This document shows, piece by piece, positions 27,511-35,811 of a stretch of 64,000 nucleotides of DNA. The DNA is from Bacilli bacterium (GTDB lineage: Bacteria > Bacillota_I > Bacilli_A > RF39 > UBA660). A program made the translations under genes and the position numbers. The stretch lies in assembly GCA_028693035.1 (NCBI GenBank), contig JAQUWE010000006.1, positions 1-64,000 of the forward strand. Reading direction: 5' to 3'. Below the pieces are notes generated by a model, which saw only the letters and a list, made by a program, of their open reading frames with translations, did no database searches and was not told where the DNA came from. Position 1 is the first letter of the stretch, and each line of letters begins with the position of its first letter.

Positions 27511-28140
27511 ATGTATTTAATTATTATAGCAAAAACATTTTTTATCTATTGCTTCATTGCGTTTGTCTATCGCATCATGGGAAAAAAGGAAGTAGGACAG
27601 TTAGGAATTGTCGATCTCATTGTTTCTATCTTAATTGCAGAGTTAGGAGCTTTATCAATCGAAAACTCTGATGCCTCTATTTTGGTCTCTGTCATTCCAA
27701 TTGCGGTCATTGTTGCGATCCAACTGATTGTAGGGTATTTGTCTTTAAAAAACGCACCTATTAGAGATATAATAGATGGAAAACCTTCTGTTATTATAAA
27801 AAAAGGAAAGTTAAACTTTAATGAAATGACAAAACTGCGTTATACATTGGATGATTTAGTAGGACAACTTAGAGAACAAGGCATCAAAAGCATTGAAGAA
27901 GTAGATTATGCTGTTTTAGAAAACAATGGAAAATTATCTGTTTTTGAGAAAACAAAAGATTATCCATTGCCCCTTATTTTAGATGGCAAAATAGATTTTC
28001 AAGTATTAGAAGAAATAGGAAAAGAAGAAATATGGATCTACGAAATATTAAAAGAAAAAAGAATTCGCTTAGAAGATGTTTTCTATGCCTTTTATACAAG
28101 TAAAAAAACATTTATTATTAAAAAAAGTGATTTATTATAA
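27511..28140 (+). CDS. yrbG: DUF421 / YetF family membrane protein (YrbG-like)
   Basis: About 209 residues: three N-terminal membrane helices (to about 80), with YRIMGKKEVGQLGIVDLIVSI as family hallmark, then a soluble domain with PSVIIKKGKLNFNEMTKLRYTLDDLVGQLREQGI, typical of DUF421. Function is unknown (envelope-related in spore formers). The ATG at 27511 follows AGGTGAT. Its position between yrzE-like and spoVB-like genes matches Bacillus yrbG. Confidence 0.85.
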   Translation: MYLIIIAKTFFIYCFIAFVYRIMGKKEVGQLGIVDLIVSILIAELGALSIENSDASILVSVIPIAVIVAIQLIVGYLSLKNAPIRDIIDGKPSVIIKKGKLNFNEMTKLRYTLDDLVGQLREQGIKSIEEVDYAVLENNGKLSVFEKTKDYPLPLILDGKIDFQVLEEIGKEEIWIYEILKEKRIRLEDVFYAFYTSKKTFIIKKSDLL

Positions 28141-28190
28141 AAAAACAAATGTCAAAAAAAATCTAATTTTGTCAAATAGCAAATTTATTG

Positions 28191-28219
28191 TTGACAAAAA
28201 GTATTTTATTTTTTATAAT
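28191..28219 (+). promoter_or_regulatory. Consensus promoter of a noncoding transcript
   Basis: Perfect TTGACA (28191-28196), 17-bp spacer, perfect TATAAT (28214-28219). No reading frame follows for about 390 bp. Confidence 0.85.
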
Positions 28220-28225
28220 AGAGTT

Positions 28226-28534
28226 ACTTAGTAAGCAAGATAGAAAAGCTATTATTATAAAAGTGTTCATACATTTTTATAGTTCTTAACGTTATATTTT
28301 GAAAAATAGATATAACCATTTGGTTCCTTATTTTAGAAAAAGTTAGAGAATAATTTATTTTAAAATAATTTCTATCAAAGAATGCTGTGAAGCCTTATCT
28401 ACTTACTAAGAGCTTGTGCACGAGCGAGAGAGAAACTCATATAGATAGGCAACCTTTTGATAAGCTGACAGGTTATGAAAACGGTTGATTCCAAACTAGA
28501 AAATACATTGTTTGTCAGACAATGTATTTTTTTT
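28226..28534 (+). ncRNA. Candidate structured noncoding RNA, about 300 nt
   Basis: Between a perfect consensus promoter and a strong terminator there is no open frame. The DNA is less AT-rich than the flanks and can pair: GCCTTATCTA with TAGATAGGC as a long-range stem (28393-28454 region), an inner hairpin GCTTG-TGCA-CGAGC, ATAACC (about 28311) with GGTTAT (about 28472), and AACC-ATTT-GGTT. Marks of tmRNA, RNase P, SRP RNA and T-box (conserved core strings) were looked for and not seen. It may be a 6S-like or undescribed RNA, or a long leader of the downstream flippase gene, which has its own promoter. Confidence 0.6.
28502..28534 (+). terminator. Terminator of the noncoding transcript
   Basis: Arms ATACATTGT and ACAATGTAT, 7-nt loop, T8 tract. 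Confidence 0.9.
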
Positions 28535-28558
28535 GGTTTCTAGAAAAGAAGAGAAGAC

Positions 28559-28587
28559 TTGCTAAAAGTATAAAAAGACTTTATAAT
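28559..28587 (+). promoter_or_regulatory. Promoter of the flippase gene
   Basis: TTGCTA (28559-28564), 17-bp spacer, TATAAT (28582-28587). Confidence 0.65.
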
Positions 28588-28612
28588 GGTAAAAGAGTAA
28601 GAGGTGGCACAT

Positions 28613-30010
28613 TTGAAACATAAAAAAGAACTCATTAAAAATACCATTATTATTGCAATAGGAAGATGTAGTACACAGGTTATTACCTTTTTATTGCTAC
28701 CATTATATACAAGTATTTTATCTACTAAGGAATATGGGGAATATGATTTATTAAATACGATTTCTATTTTTGCAATTCCATTTATTACTATGCTTATGGA
28801 AGAAGCCATGTTCCGTTTCTTAATAGATGTAAAAGATAAAGCAGAAAAGAAAAAGGTCATTAGTCAAACTGTTATTTTTTCACTTATCAGTATGACAGTC
28901 GCTTCTCTTTTAATATTTATCATAGGTTCTATTTTCCATTATAAATATACTTTATATTTAATTTTCTTTATAGTGGGATCTATTTTATCAGGACTTGCAG
29001 GTTCTCTTTGTAGAGGACAAGGCAAATATACAATCTATGCTGTTTTTAATTTTTTATCTAGCTTTTTCAATGTCTTTTTAAACATTATCTTTATTGTTGT
29101 TCTAAAAATAGGCATTCATGGATTGTTTTTATCTTATATTATTTCTAATTCTTTAGTATCTCTTTGGATTTTATGGAGGCTTAGAGTTCCAAAATATGTA
29201 TCCATTAAAAATTTAGATAAAAAATTGATGAAAGAAATGGTTTCTTATTCCGTTCCTTTAGTACCTAATAGTGTTTCTTGGGCCATTATTAACTTATCAG
29301 ACAGAATTGTTATTACAAGTGTTTTAGGAGCTGCTGTAAATGGTATTTATTCAATGGCGAATAAGTTTCCAACGATTATCAATACTTTTTATAATTTCTT
29401 TTATATGGCATGGAAAGAATCTGCTTCTAAAATTGTAAAGGAAGAAAATAAAGAAGAGTTTTATAATAGTATTTATATCAATTTAAAACATTTCTTAATG
29501 GCAGTGAGCTTGGTTTTAATAGGGGTCCTTCCTTTTGTCTTTCCTATTTTAATTAAAAACGATTATACAGCAGCCTACGCTTATATCCCGTCACTTATTA
29601 TTTCTATCTATTTTTCTAACTTATCTAGTTTTTATGGGGGTATTTTTGCTGCCTACAAAGAAACAAAAATTATGGGTAGTAGTACCGTTTGGTCCGCTAT
29701 TATCAATTTAGCCCTTACTTTATCGCTTGTTCATTTTATTGGTGTGTATGCAGCTATTATTGCAACGTTTGTCTCTACATTCTCTGTTTATTTGTATAGA
29801 GGACAAAAAATGAAAAAGTACATTCATTTAGAAAAAGATACACTTACACTTTGTCATTTGCTTTGTTTAATCTGTGTAAGTTTGACTTATTATTATAAAA
29901 ACAATTTACTTTGCCTATTTACTTTACTTGTAGTAACTCTTTATTCTATGTATATCAACAAAGGGTTTGTAAATATGGTTTTAAGAAAATTAAAAATCAA
30001 AAAGGCGTAA
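28613..30010 (+). CDS. Oligosaccharide flippase (PST/Wzx type)
   Basis: About 465 residues with 12-14 hydrophobic segments. The opening NTIIIAIGRCSTQVITFLLLPLYTSILSTKEYGEYDLLNT is the mark of polysaccharide transporters of the MATE/MOP superfamily. It probably flips a lipid-linked glycan across the membrane. GAGGTGG lies 6 bases before a TTG at 28613, favoured over an in-frame GTG at 28604 that overlaps that site. No glycosyltransferase genes are near, so the substrate is unknown. It lies within the Bacillus-like block and is a likely insertion there. Confidence 0.85.
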   Translation: MKHKKELIKNTIIIAIGRCSTQVITFLLLPLYTSILSTKEYGEYDLLNTISIFAIPFITMLMEEAMFRFLIDVKDKAEKKKVISQTVIFSLISMTVASLLIFIIGSIFHYKYTLYLIFFIVGSILSGLAGSLCRGQGKYTIYAVFNFLSSFFNVFLNIIFIVVLKIGIHGLFLSYIISNSLVSLWILWRLRVPKYVSIKNLDKKLMKEMVSYSVPLVPNSVSWAIINLSDRIVITSVLGAAVNGIYSMANKFPTIINTFYNFFYMAWKESASKIVKEENKEEFYNSIYINLKHFLMAVSLVLIGVLPFVFPILIKNDYTAAYAYIPSLIISIYFSNLSSFYGGIFAAYKETKIMGSSTVWSAIINLALTLSLVHFIGVYAAIIATFVSTFSVYLYRGQKMKKYIHLEKDTLTLCHLLCLICVSLTYYYKNNLLCLFTLLVVTLYSMYINKGFVNMVLRKLKIKKA

Positions 30011-30021
30011 AGTCTTTTTTT
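30000..30021 (+). terminator. Terminator of the flippase gene
   Basis: Short stem AAAGGC / GTCTTT with GTAAA loop and T7 tract; the first arm overlaps the coding end. Confidence 0.6.
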
Positions 30022-30071
30022 GTATGAAAGTAAACTATTTGTAAAACAAGGTAGTTCTTCTTCGGTTTTCG

Positions 30072-30101
30072 TTGACAGGCTATTTCACAATATGATATTG
30101 T
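30072..30101 (+). promoter_or_regulatory. Promoter of pilin-like gene 3
   Basis: TTGACA (30072-30077), 18-bp spacer, TATTGT (30096-30101), the same unusual 18-bp layout and TATT(C/G)T box as before pilin-like gene 1. Confidence 0.6.
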
Positions 30102-30133
30102 TCAGGTAGAAATAACAGTAGAGGAGTGAAAAC

Positions 30134-31726
30134 ATGGGTACCAAAAGTAAAAAAGGATTTACGTTAATAGAACTTTTAGCAGTCATTGTCATACTCGCAA
30201 TTATTGCTTTAATTGCGACCCCTATTATAGTAGGTGTTATAAATAAAGCAAAGAAAAATGCTTTTAATGATACCGCCTATGGTGTAGTAGAAGCTGGGAA
30301 GCTTTATTACGCAAGAAACTTTGGAAATGATGATTTTACAGGTAAAACATTTGCTTTTCCTGGAGATGCAGAAGAACTTAAACTATCTGGAGAAAAACCA
30401 GGTGGTGGCTCGTTAGAAGTGACGGGGACAGGGAAACAAGTCTTAGCCATTTATGATAAGGCAAAGAATTGGTGTGCAAGTAAGGGTGATGACGATTCTA
30501 AAGTAAGTGTTGTAAAATATGAAGAAGGCAAATGTGGTTCTGCTACTAGTGAAACAGGCTATAAAGCACCAGAATTAAAAGGGTCAGATCCTACTTTAGG
30601 AGAGGGTATGATTCCTGTTACGATTGCAACCGATGGGACAGTAAAAAAAGCGGATACTAGTAAGAAATGGTATGATTATGCGGGTAAACAGTGGGCCAAT
30701 GCCGTTCTTGTAAGTAGTGATGTAAGAAGTACTTATCAAAATGGAGATACTATTCCAGAAGAAAAAATACTAGGCTACTTTGTATGGATACCTAGATATA
30801 AATATAAGTTATTTAATACAAATAATGAAGGAGTAGTAGAACAAGAAATTGAAGTAGTCTTTGAAAGTAAGGGTACTTCCAAATCTAATGGAAGTACAAA
30901 TGGAGAATACCTAACACACCCAGCCTTTACCTTTGGTTCTAAGGAACTAGATGGTTACTGGGTAGGAAAATTTGAAACAGCAGGAACCGTTTCTAAGGCT
31001 TGTACCAATGAATCTTGTACGACAGCAAACCTTACCGTAAAACCAAATATAAAAAGTCTTAATTATGCGGCTGTGGCCAGCAGTTTTTATGCGACAAGAA
31101 GTATGAGTACTATTACAAATAATGTATATGGACTTAAAGCATCTGAAGTCAATACCCATATGATGAAGAATATGGAGTGGGGAGGGGTAGCTTATCTTTC
31201 ACACTCTAAGTATGGTACATGTACAGATGGAATATGTACGGCTGTAGGACTCAATTATAATACCGACTTTTTAACAGGTGGTGGTGACTATAAAAATAAT
31301 AGTAATCAATCCACGACCAATAATATCACAGGTATTTATGATATGAATGGCGGCCTATGGGAATATGTAATGGGAACTACGAGAAATGCTGAAAATGAAT
31401 TTTATGCAAGTGGTTCAGGCTTTAAAGGAACAAATGAGCCTAAAAATCCAGAGGCAAAGTATTATGACAGTTACGCATATGACACAAGTTATTCGAGTCG
31501 AGAAAGAGGAATGCTTGGAGATTCCACAAGAGAAACTTTAAGAAAGTTAGATCATGATTTTGGTGGTTGGTATGAGGATACTTCATATTTTCCATCTTCC
31601 ACTTATAACTGGTTTATACGTGGTGGACTTTATAATGGTGGTACACTTTCAGGTATTTTTAGTTTTAAGGAGAACAGTGGTGGTGGACTTAATATCAGTA
31701 CGTGGCGTATTGTTATCAGCAATTAA
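30134..31726 (+). CDS. Pilin-like protein 3 with FGE/C-type-lectin-like domain
   Basis: A 530-residue close relative of pilin-like protein 2. Pilin N-terminus KGFTLIELL with Glu(+5), shared module ending WCASK...GKC near residue 135, then the FGE-like domain with LGYFVWIPRY, VGKFETAG, GIYDMNGGLWEYVMG and final RGG...TWRIVIS. Differences from protein 2 are frequent in the last 40 residues between fixed RGG, GxF and WR anchors. A 62-nt stretch is identical in both genes. RBS GAGGAG, ATG start. It lies between a flippase gene and the spoVB-like gene. Confidence 0.85.
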   Translation: MGTKSKKGFTLIELLAVIVILAIIALIATPIIVGVINKAKKNAFNDTAYGVVEAGKLYYARNFGNDDFTGKTFAFPGDAEELKLSGEKPGGGSLEVTGTGKQVLAIYDKAKNWCASKGDDDSKVSVVKYEEGKCGSATSETGYKAPELKGSDPTLGEGMIPVTIATDGTVKKADTSKKWYDYAGKQWANAVLVSSDVRSTYQNGDTIPEEKILGYFVWIPRYKYKLFNTNNEGVVEQEIEVVFESKGTSKSNGSTNGEYLTHPAFTFGSKELDGYWVGKFETAGTVSKACTNESCTTANLTVKPNIKSLNYAAVASSFYATRSMSTITNNVYGLKASEVNTHMMKNMEWGGVAYLSHSKYGTCTDGICTAVGLNYNTDFLTGGGDYKNNSNQSTTNNITGIYDMNGGLWEYVMGTTRNAENEFYASGSGFKGTNEPKNPEAKYYDSYAYDTSYSSRERGMLGDSTRETLRKLDHDFGGWYEDTSYFPSSTYNWFIRGGLYNGGTLSGIFSFKENSGGGLNISTWRIVISN

Positions 31727-31768
31727 AAAAGATAGAAGAAAGCAAATGTTTCTTTTATCTTTTTTTTT
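31724..31768. terminator. Bidirectional terminator
   Basis: Arms AAAAAGATAGAAGAAA and its near complement around GCAAATG, flanked by A and T runs, between two convergent genes. Confidence 0.8.
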
Positions 31769-31776
31769 CTAAATAA

Positions 31777-33069
31777 TCAAGTAAGCGCTTCTTTTACTTT
31801 TTTAGCTTGATGCAGTGTTACATAGATAATATTCATGCCTGTCGCAATCACAAGTCCCCACATCCCAATTTTGAAACTAGAACAAATAAACAAAAGTAAA
31901 ACCCGAATAATCATACCGCCTAAAGTACTCTGCATGGCTTCCTTGGCTTTCCCCATTGCTTGTAACACTCCAGTTAAAGGTGCTTGTATATAATACAAAA
32001 GACAAATAGGAGCCAGAGCCTTTGTATATAAAACACCATGCGATTGTTTATAAAGAAGTTGTAGGGGAACTTCAGGAATCAAAAGAAAGAGAATGGTAAT
32101 AGGAACGCCTATTAAAAGAGAAAAGAAAATGGCCTGATTGACTTTCTTTTTTGTATACTTTTTATTGCCTCTACTATAATGGTAAGAAATCGTTGGAATT
32201 AAAGCCTGTGATATAGCCATTGTAAAGAAAGAGGGGAGTAATAAAAGAGGCATAACATATCCATTGATAATTCCATATTCATTTAAAATAAAAGAATTAG
32301 AATAGCCTACCTTCAATAAAACAAAGGTTAAAATAATAGGTTCAAAGAAATACCCAATACTACCAATTAATCTACTACCAGTCGTTGGAATACTAATCGT
32401 TAAAATATTTTTGATACTTTGTTTCTGCGGAATAAAATCCTTTTTTTCTAATTTAAAATGTTTTGGTAAAAAGAAAAACAAAACCAAAATAGAAGCAAGT
32501 TCACTTCCAATATTAGAAAGAACGATAAAAGCAGCCGCATATTCAACACCCTTTAAAAGAAAAATAGGGATACCAATAATAATTAAAATGAGTCTCACAA
32601 AGTCCTCTACAACATTAGAAACCACGTGAGGGACCATTTGTTCTTTCCCAAAGAAATACCCTCTTAAAATACTTGAAATAGAGATAAAAGGTAAAACCAA
32701 ACCAATGGACATAATACTATACGTACATTTGCTTTCATGTAATAAAAAATTAGCCAAAAAGGGGGCTGTAAAAAGCAGTAATACTAAAATCACTACATTA
32801 AATAAAACGGTAATCGGTAAGATAGAAAAAATAAGATTCTTATTGTTTCCTTTATCCTCCGCTACTAACTTACTAATAGAAGTAGGAAGTCCTGCTTGTG
32901 CCAAAGCCATAAACAAAGTAAAAGTAGGAAGAATCATCATATAAAGACCCATTCCTTCTGTTCCTAAATTCCTTGCCATCACAACTTTAATAAACATTCC
33001 TAAGATTTTTGTAACAAATCCTCCTATAAGGAGAATGATTGTTGATTTGATAAATTTGCTTTTTCTCAT
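31777..33069 (-). CDS. SpoVB/MurJ-like lipid flippase
   Basis: A 430-residue polytopic membrane protein of the MOP superfamily, with FIKSTIILLIGGFVTKILGMFIKVVMARNLGTEGMGLY at the start, the mark of SpoVB/YtgP-type flippases, and LPTSISKLVAE. Such proteins move lipid-linked peptidoglycan or polysaccharide precursors. Position upstream of comN-secDF matches Bacillus spoVB, although the gene is inverted here. It is shorter than the usual 500-residue SpoVB, so one or two C-terminal helices are probably missing. Confidence 0.8.
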   Translation of the reverse strand: MRKSKFIKSTIILLIGGFVTKILGMFIKVVMARNLGTEGMGLYMMILPTFTLFMALAQAGLPTSISKLVAEDKGNNKNLIFSILPITVLFNVVILVLLLFTAPFLANFLLHESKCTYSIMSIGLVLPFISISSILRGYFFGKEQMVPHVVSNVVEDFVRLILIIIGIPIFLLKGVEYAAAFIVLSNIGSELASILVLFFFLPKHFKLEKKDFIPQKQSIKNILTISIPTTGSRLIGSIGYFFEPIILTFVLLKVGYSNSFILNEYGIINGYVMPLLLLPSFFTMAISQALIPTISYHYSRGNKKYTKKKVNQAIFFSLLIGVPITILFLLIPEVPLQLLYKQSHGVLYTKALAPICLLYYIQAPLTGVLQAMGKAKEAMQSTLGGMIIRVLLLFICSSFKIGMWGLVIATGMNIIYVTLHQAKKVKEALT

Positions 33070-33188
33070 TTGCTATCTTCCTTTGCTCTTTTATTTACAA
33101 CTTTTTATCATTTCTTCTTTCCAAATACTGTAAATTCATATATAATATATTATGTAAGCATGTCAAAATATATTTATGGAGGGTGAAT

Positions 33189-33485
33189 ATGGATGTAACT
33201 TTTAATTCAGCAGAAGAATTATACCAAAGAATTTTGCCCGCACTCACAACCAAAAAAGAAGAGATGCGGAGAAATGGTTTTCCCTATATCAAAGAAGAAG
33301 ATATATGGAATTATTTCAAAAAAAAGAAATGGCAAAATAGTAAAAAATTAACCCTTTTTGATATCATAGATGATGTATTAAATACCGATTGTTATATCAT
33401 CGATGATTTCTTTAAAAAAGAATTAAGAACAATGAAAAGAAAAAGATATTTAGGAGAAGACGAGGAGGAAAGTCATCATGAATAA
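33189..33485 (+). CDS. comN: ComN-like post-transcriptional regulator
   Basis: A 98-residue protein with pattern FPYIKEEDIWNYFKKKKW and LTLFDIIDDVLNTD, matching the ComN/YrzD family (Post_transc_reg). In Bacillus comN lies beside secDF and affects the comE mRNA; here the gene overlaps the secDF start by 8 nt. The ATG at 33189 with GGAGGG is preferred over an in-frame GTG at 33183. The C-terminus is acidic. Confidence 0.8.
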   Translation: MDVTFNSAEELYQRILPALTTKKEEMRRNGFPYIKEEDIWNYFKKKKWQNSKKLTLFDIIDDVLNTDCYIIDDFFKKELRTMKRKRYLGEDEEESHHE

Positions 33486-35745
33486 AGGTATGAAAGTTAT
33501 AAAAAAATTAGGAATTGTAGTGGTTATTATTGCAGCCCTTGCAGCTATATTATTTCCATTATTAAAAGATTATAAATTTGGTCTTGATTTACAAGGTGGA
33601 TTTGAGGTTCTATACGAAGTAAAAAGTTTAGATGGAACCCCTGTCACCAAAGATATGGTAACAAGTACCTATAAAACGATTGCTAAAAGAATCGATGTAC
33701 TAGGCGTAAGTGAACCTTCTATTATTGTAGAAGGGGATGACCGTATTCGTGTACAATTAGCAGGCGTTACAGATAAAGAAGAAGCCCGTAACATTCTAAG
33801 TAAAGCCGCAACTTTATCTTTTAGAGATACAAGTGATCAACTCTTAATGGCAGCGGATGTATTAAAAGCAGGTGGCGCTAAAGTAGGACAAGATCAATAT
33901 AACAAACCAGTTGTATCCTTATCTGTACAAGACAAAGATGAATTTTATAATGTAACCAAAAAAGTCAGTGAAAAATCAGACAACCGTATTGTTATTTGGT
34001 TAGACTTTGATCCAACATCAGATTCTTTTGCTAAAAATGGAGCACAATGTGGTAGTTTAAATGATTCTAGATGTTTGTCAGTTGCAACTGTTTCACAAGG
34101 ATTTGCAAGTGATGTTATCATCCAAGGAAACTTTAAAGAAGAAGAAGTAAAAACATTGGTAGAGTTAATCAATTCAGGATCTCTTCCAACAAAACTAGAA
34201 GAAGTTTCTTCTAAAACAGTAGCTGCTTCTTTTGGACAAGATTCTCTTAATAGAACTTTTACAGCAGGTATTATAGGTATTAGTTTAATTCTTATATTCC
34301 TTATTGCTATTTACCGTTTTGCTGGATTTATCGCTGCTTTGGTTCTTGGTATTTACTCTTTTGTAACCTTATTTGTATTCTGGTTAGTTGGAGGGGTTCT
34401 TACACTACCAGGAATTGCCGCAATGGTAATTGGTATTGGTATGGCAGCCGATTCTACGGTCATTAACTATGCACGTATCAAGGATGAACTATTTAAAGGA
34501 AACTCTTTAAAACAAGCATGTAAAATGGGTAATAAAAGTTCTTTAAAAAGTATTGTCGATGCAAACTTAACAACCCTTATTGCTGCTTTTATCCTATTTA
34601 TCTTCGGAGAAACCAGTATCAAGGGTTTCGCAACAATGCTAATTATCAGTACCTTTGTAACGATGATTATTATGGTTGCTTTATCAAGAAAACTTATGAA
34701 AATGTTTGTAGATACAGAATACTTTGATGAAAAATTAAATTTATTTATTGGAGTTCGTAATAAAGATGTGATCAGTAGTTATAATAAAAATCCAAAATCA
34801 CTTCGTCCTTTTGAAAAAATAGATTTTGTAAAGATGAAGGGTAAAATATATGTAATTACAGTATTCCTTGCGGTTATAGGTATTATTTCACTTTGTACCC
34901 AAGGCCTTGTTTTAGGAGTTGATTTCAAAGGTGGAACCAGCATTACTATGCAAACCGCTAAAGAACTTACAAAACAAGATATTGCTAAAGATTTAAAAAC
35001 ACTGAAATTAACTGACCAAAGTATAGAGTTTTTAAAAGGTGGTACCATTGCTATTAAAGTAAATGAAACTTTAAATAAAAACAATGTAGCGAAAGCAGAA
35101 AAATATTTCAATGAAAAATATCAAGCAAAAACAGATATTGGTGTTGTTTCTGATGTTGTAAAACAAGAACTTATCAAAAATGCCTTTTTATCTGTTATCT
35201 TAGCTTCTCTAGGTATTATTATTTATGTGTCATTTAGATTTAAATTTAATTATGCAGTAAGTGGAGTAGCCGCACTTCTTCATGATACATTCATGATTAT
35301 TGCTTTCTTTAGTTTATTTAAATTTGAAGTATCTTCTATCTTTATTGCAGCAATTTTATCTATTATTGGATATTCCATTAATGATACAATCGTGACATTT
35401 GATAGAACAAGAGAAGTTTATGAAAATAAGAAAAAAGTAAAAACAAAAGAAGATTTAGCAGAAGTGGTAAATGAAGGACTTAGAAGCACATTAACTCGTT
35501 CTATCATTACAACTATGACTACTTTAATTCCTGTTATTTGCTTAGTTATATTTGGCTCTCATGAAATTATCAATTTCAATATAGCACTTTTAGTTGGTTT
35601 AGTAGCGGGTGTTTATTCGTCTATCTTTATCGCAAGTTGTCTTTGGTATGATATGGAAAAGAAGAACTTAAACAAAAAAACAAAACAAAAATGGTATGAA
35701 GAAAAAGAAGTAGAAGAATTCACTGTCAAAGGTGTAAATGGATAA
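33478..35745 (+). CDS. secDF: Protein translocase fusion SecDF
   Basis: A 755-residue single-chain SecD-SecF. SecD part: GLDLQGGFEVLYEV (residues about 35-50), periplasmic-type loop domain, GIAAMVIGIGMAADSTVINYARIKDE. SecF part from about residue 455: GVDFKGGTSITMQ, then SIIGYSINDTIVTFDRTRE. It uses the proton gradient to help the Sec channel export proteins. Fusion of both parts is as in Bacillus. Coupled to comN by overlap (ATGAATAA). Confidence 0.95.
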   Translation: MNKGMKVIKKLGIVVVIIAALAAILFPLLKDYKFGLDLQGGFEVLYEVKSLDGTPVTKDMVTSTYKTIAKRIDVLGVSEPSIIVEGDDRIRVQLAGVTDKEEARNILSKAATLSFRDTSDQLLMAADVLKAGGAKVGQDQYNKPVVSLSVQDKDEFYNVTKKVSEKSDNRIVIWLDFDPTSDSFAKNGAQCGSLNDSRCLSVATVSQGFASDVIIQGNFKEEEVKTLVELINSGSLPTKLEEVSSKTVAASFGQDSLNRTFTAGIIGISLILIFLIAIYRFAGFIAALVLGIYSFVTLFVFWLVGGVLTLPGIAAMVIGIGMAADSTVINYARIKDELFKGNSLKQACKMGNKSSLKSIVDANLTTLIAAFILFIFGETSIKGFATMLIISTFVTMIIMVALSRKLMKMFVDTEYFDEKLNLFIGVRNKDVISSYNKNPKSLRPFEKIDFVKMKGKIYVITVFLAVIGIISLCTQGLVLGVDFKGGTSITMQTAKELTKQDIAKDLKTLKLTDQSIEFLKGGTIAIKVNETLNKNNVAKAEKYFNEKYQAKTDIGVVSDVVKQELIKNAFLSVILASLGIIIYVSFRFKFNYAVSGVAALLHDTFMIIAFFSLFKFEVSSIFIAAILSIIGYSINDTIVTFDRTREVYENKKKVKTKEDLAEVVNEGLRSTLTRSIITTMTTLIPVICLVIFGSHEIINFNIALLVGLVAGVYSSIFIASCLWYDMEKKNLNKKTKQKWYEEKEVEEFTVKGVNG

Positions 35746-35748
35746 AAA

Positions 35749-35773
35749 AAGTGTAGACAAGTTTTCTACACTT
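35749..35773 (+). terminator. Hairpin after secDF
   Basis: Perfect 9-bp arms AAGTGTAGA / TCTACACTT, but followed by CCTTCAT rather than a T-tract, so termination may be partial. Confidence 0.45.
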
Positions 35774-35811
35774 CCTTCATATATATAAAGTAAGTAAAGT
35801 AGGTGAAAAGG

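Noticed and set aside
28226-28534. tmRNA, RNase P or SRP RNA
   Set aside because: The conserved strings of these RNAs (GAGGAAAGUCC of RNase P, the GGAAG core of SRP RNA, a tag frame and tRNA-like ends of tmRNA) are absent.
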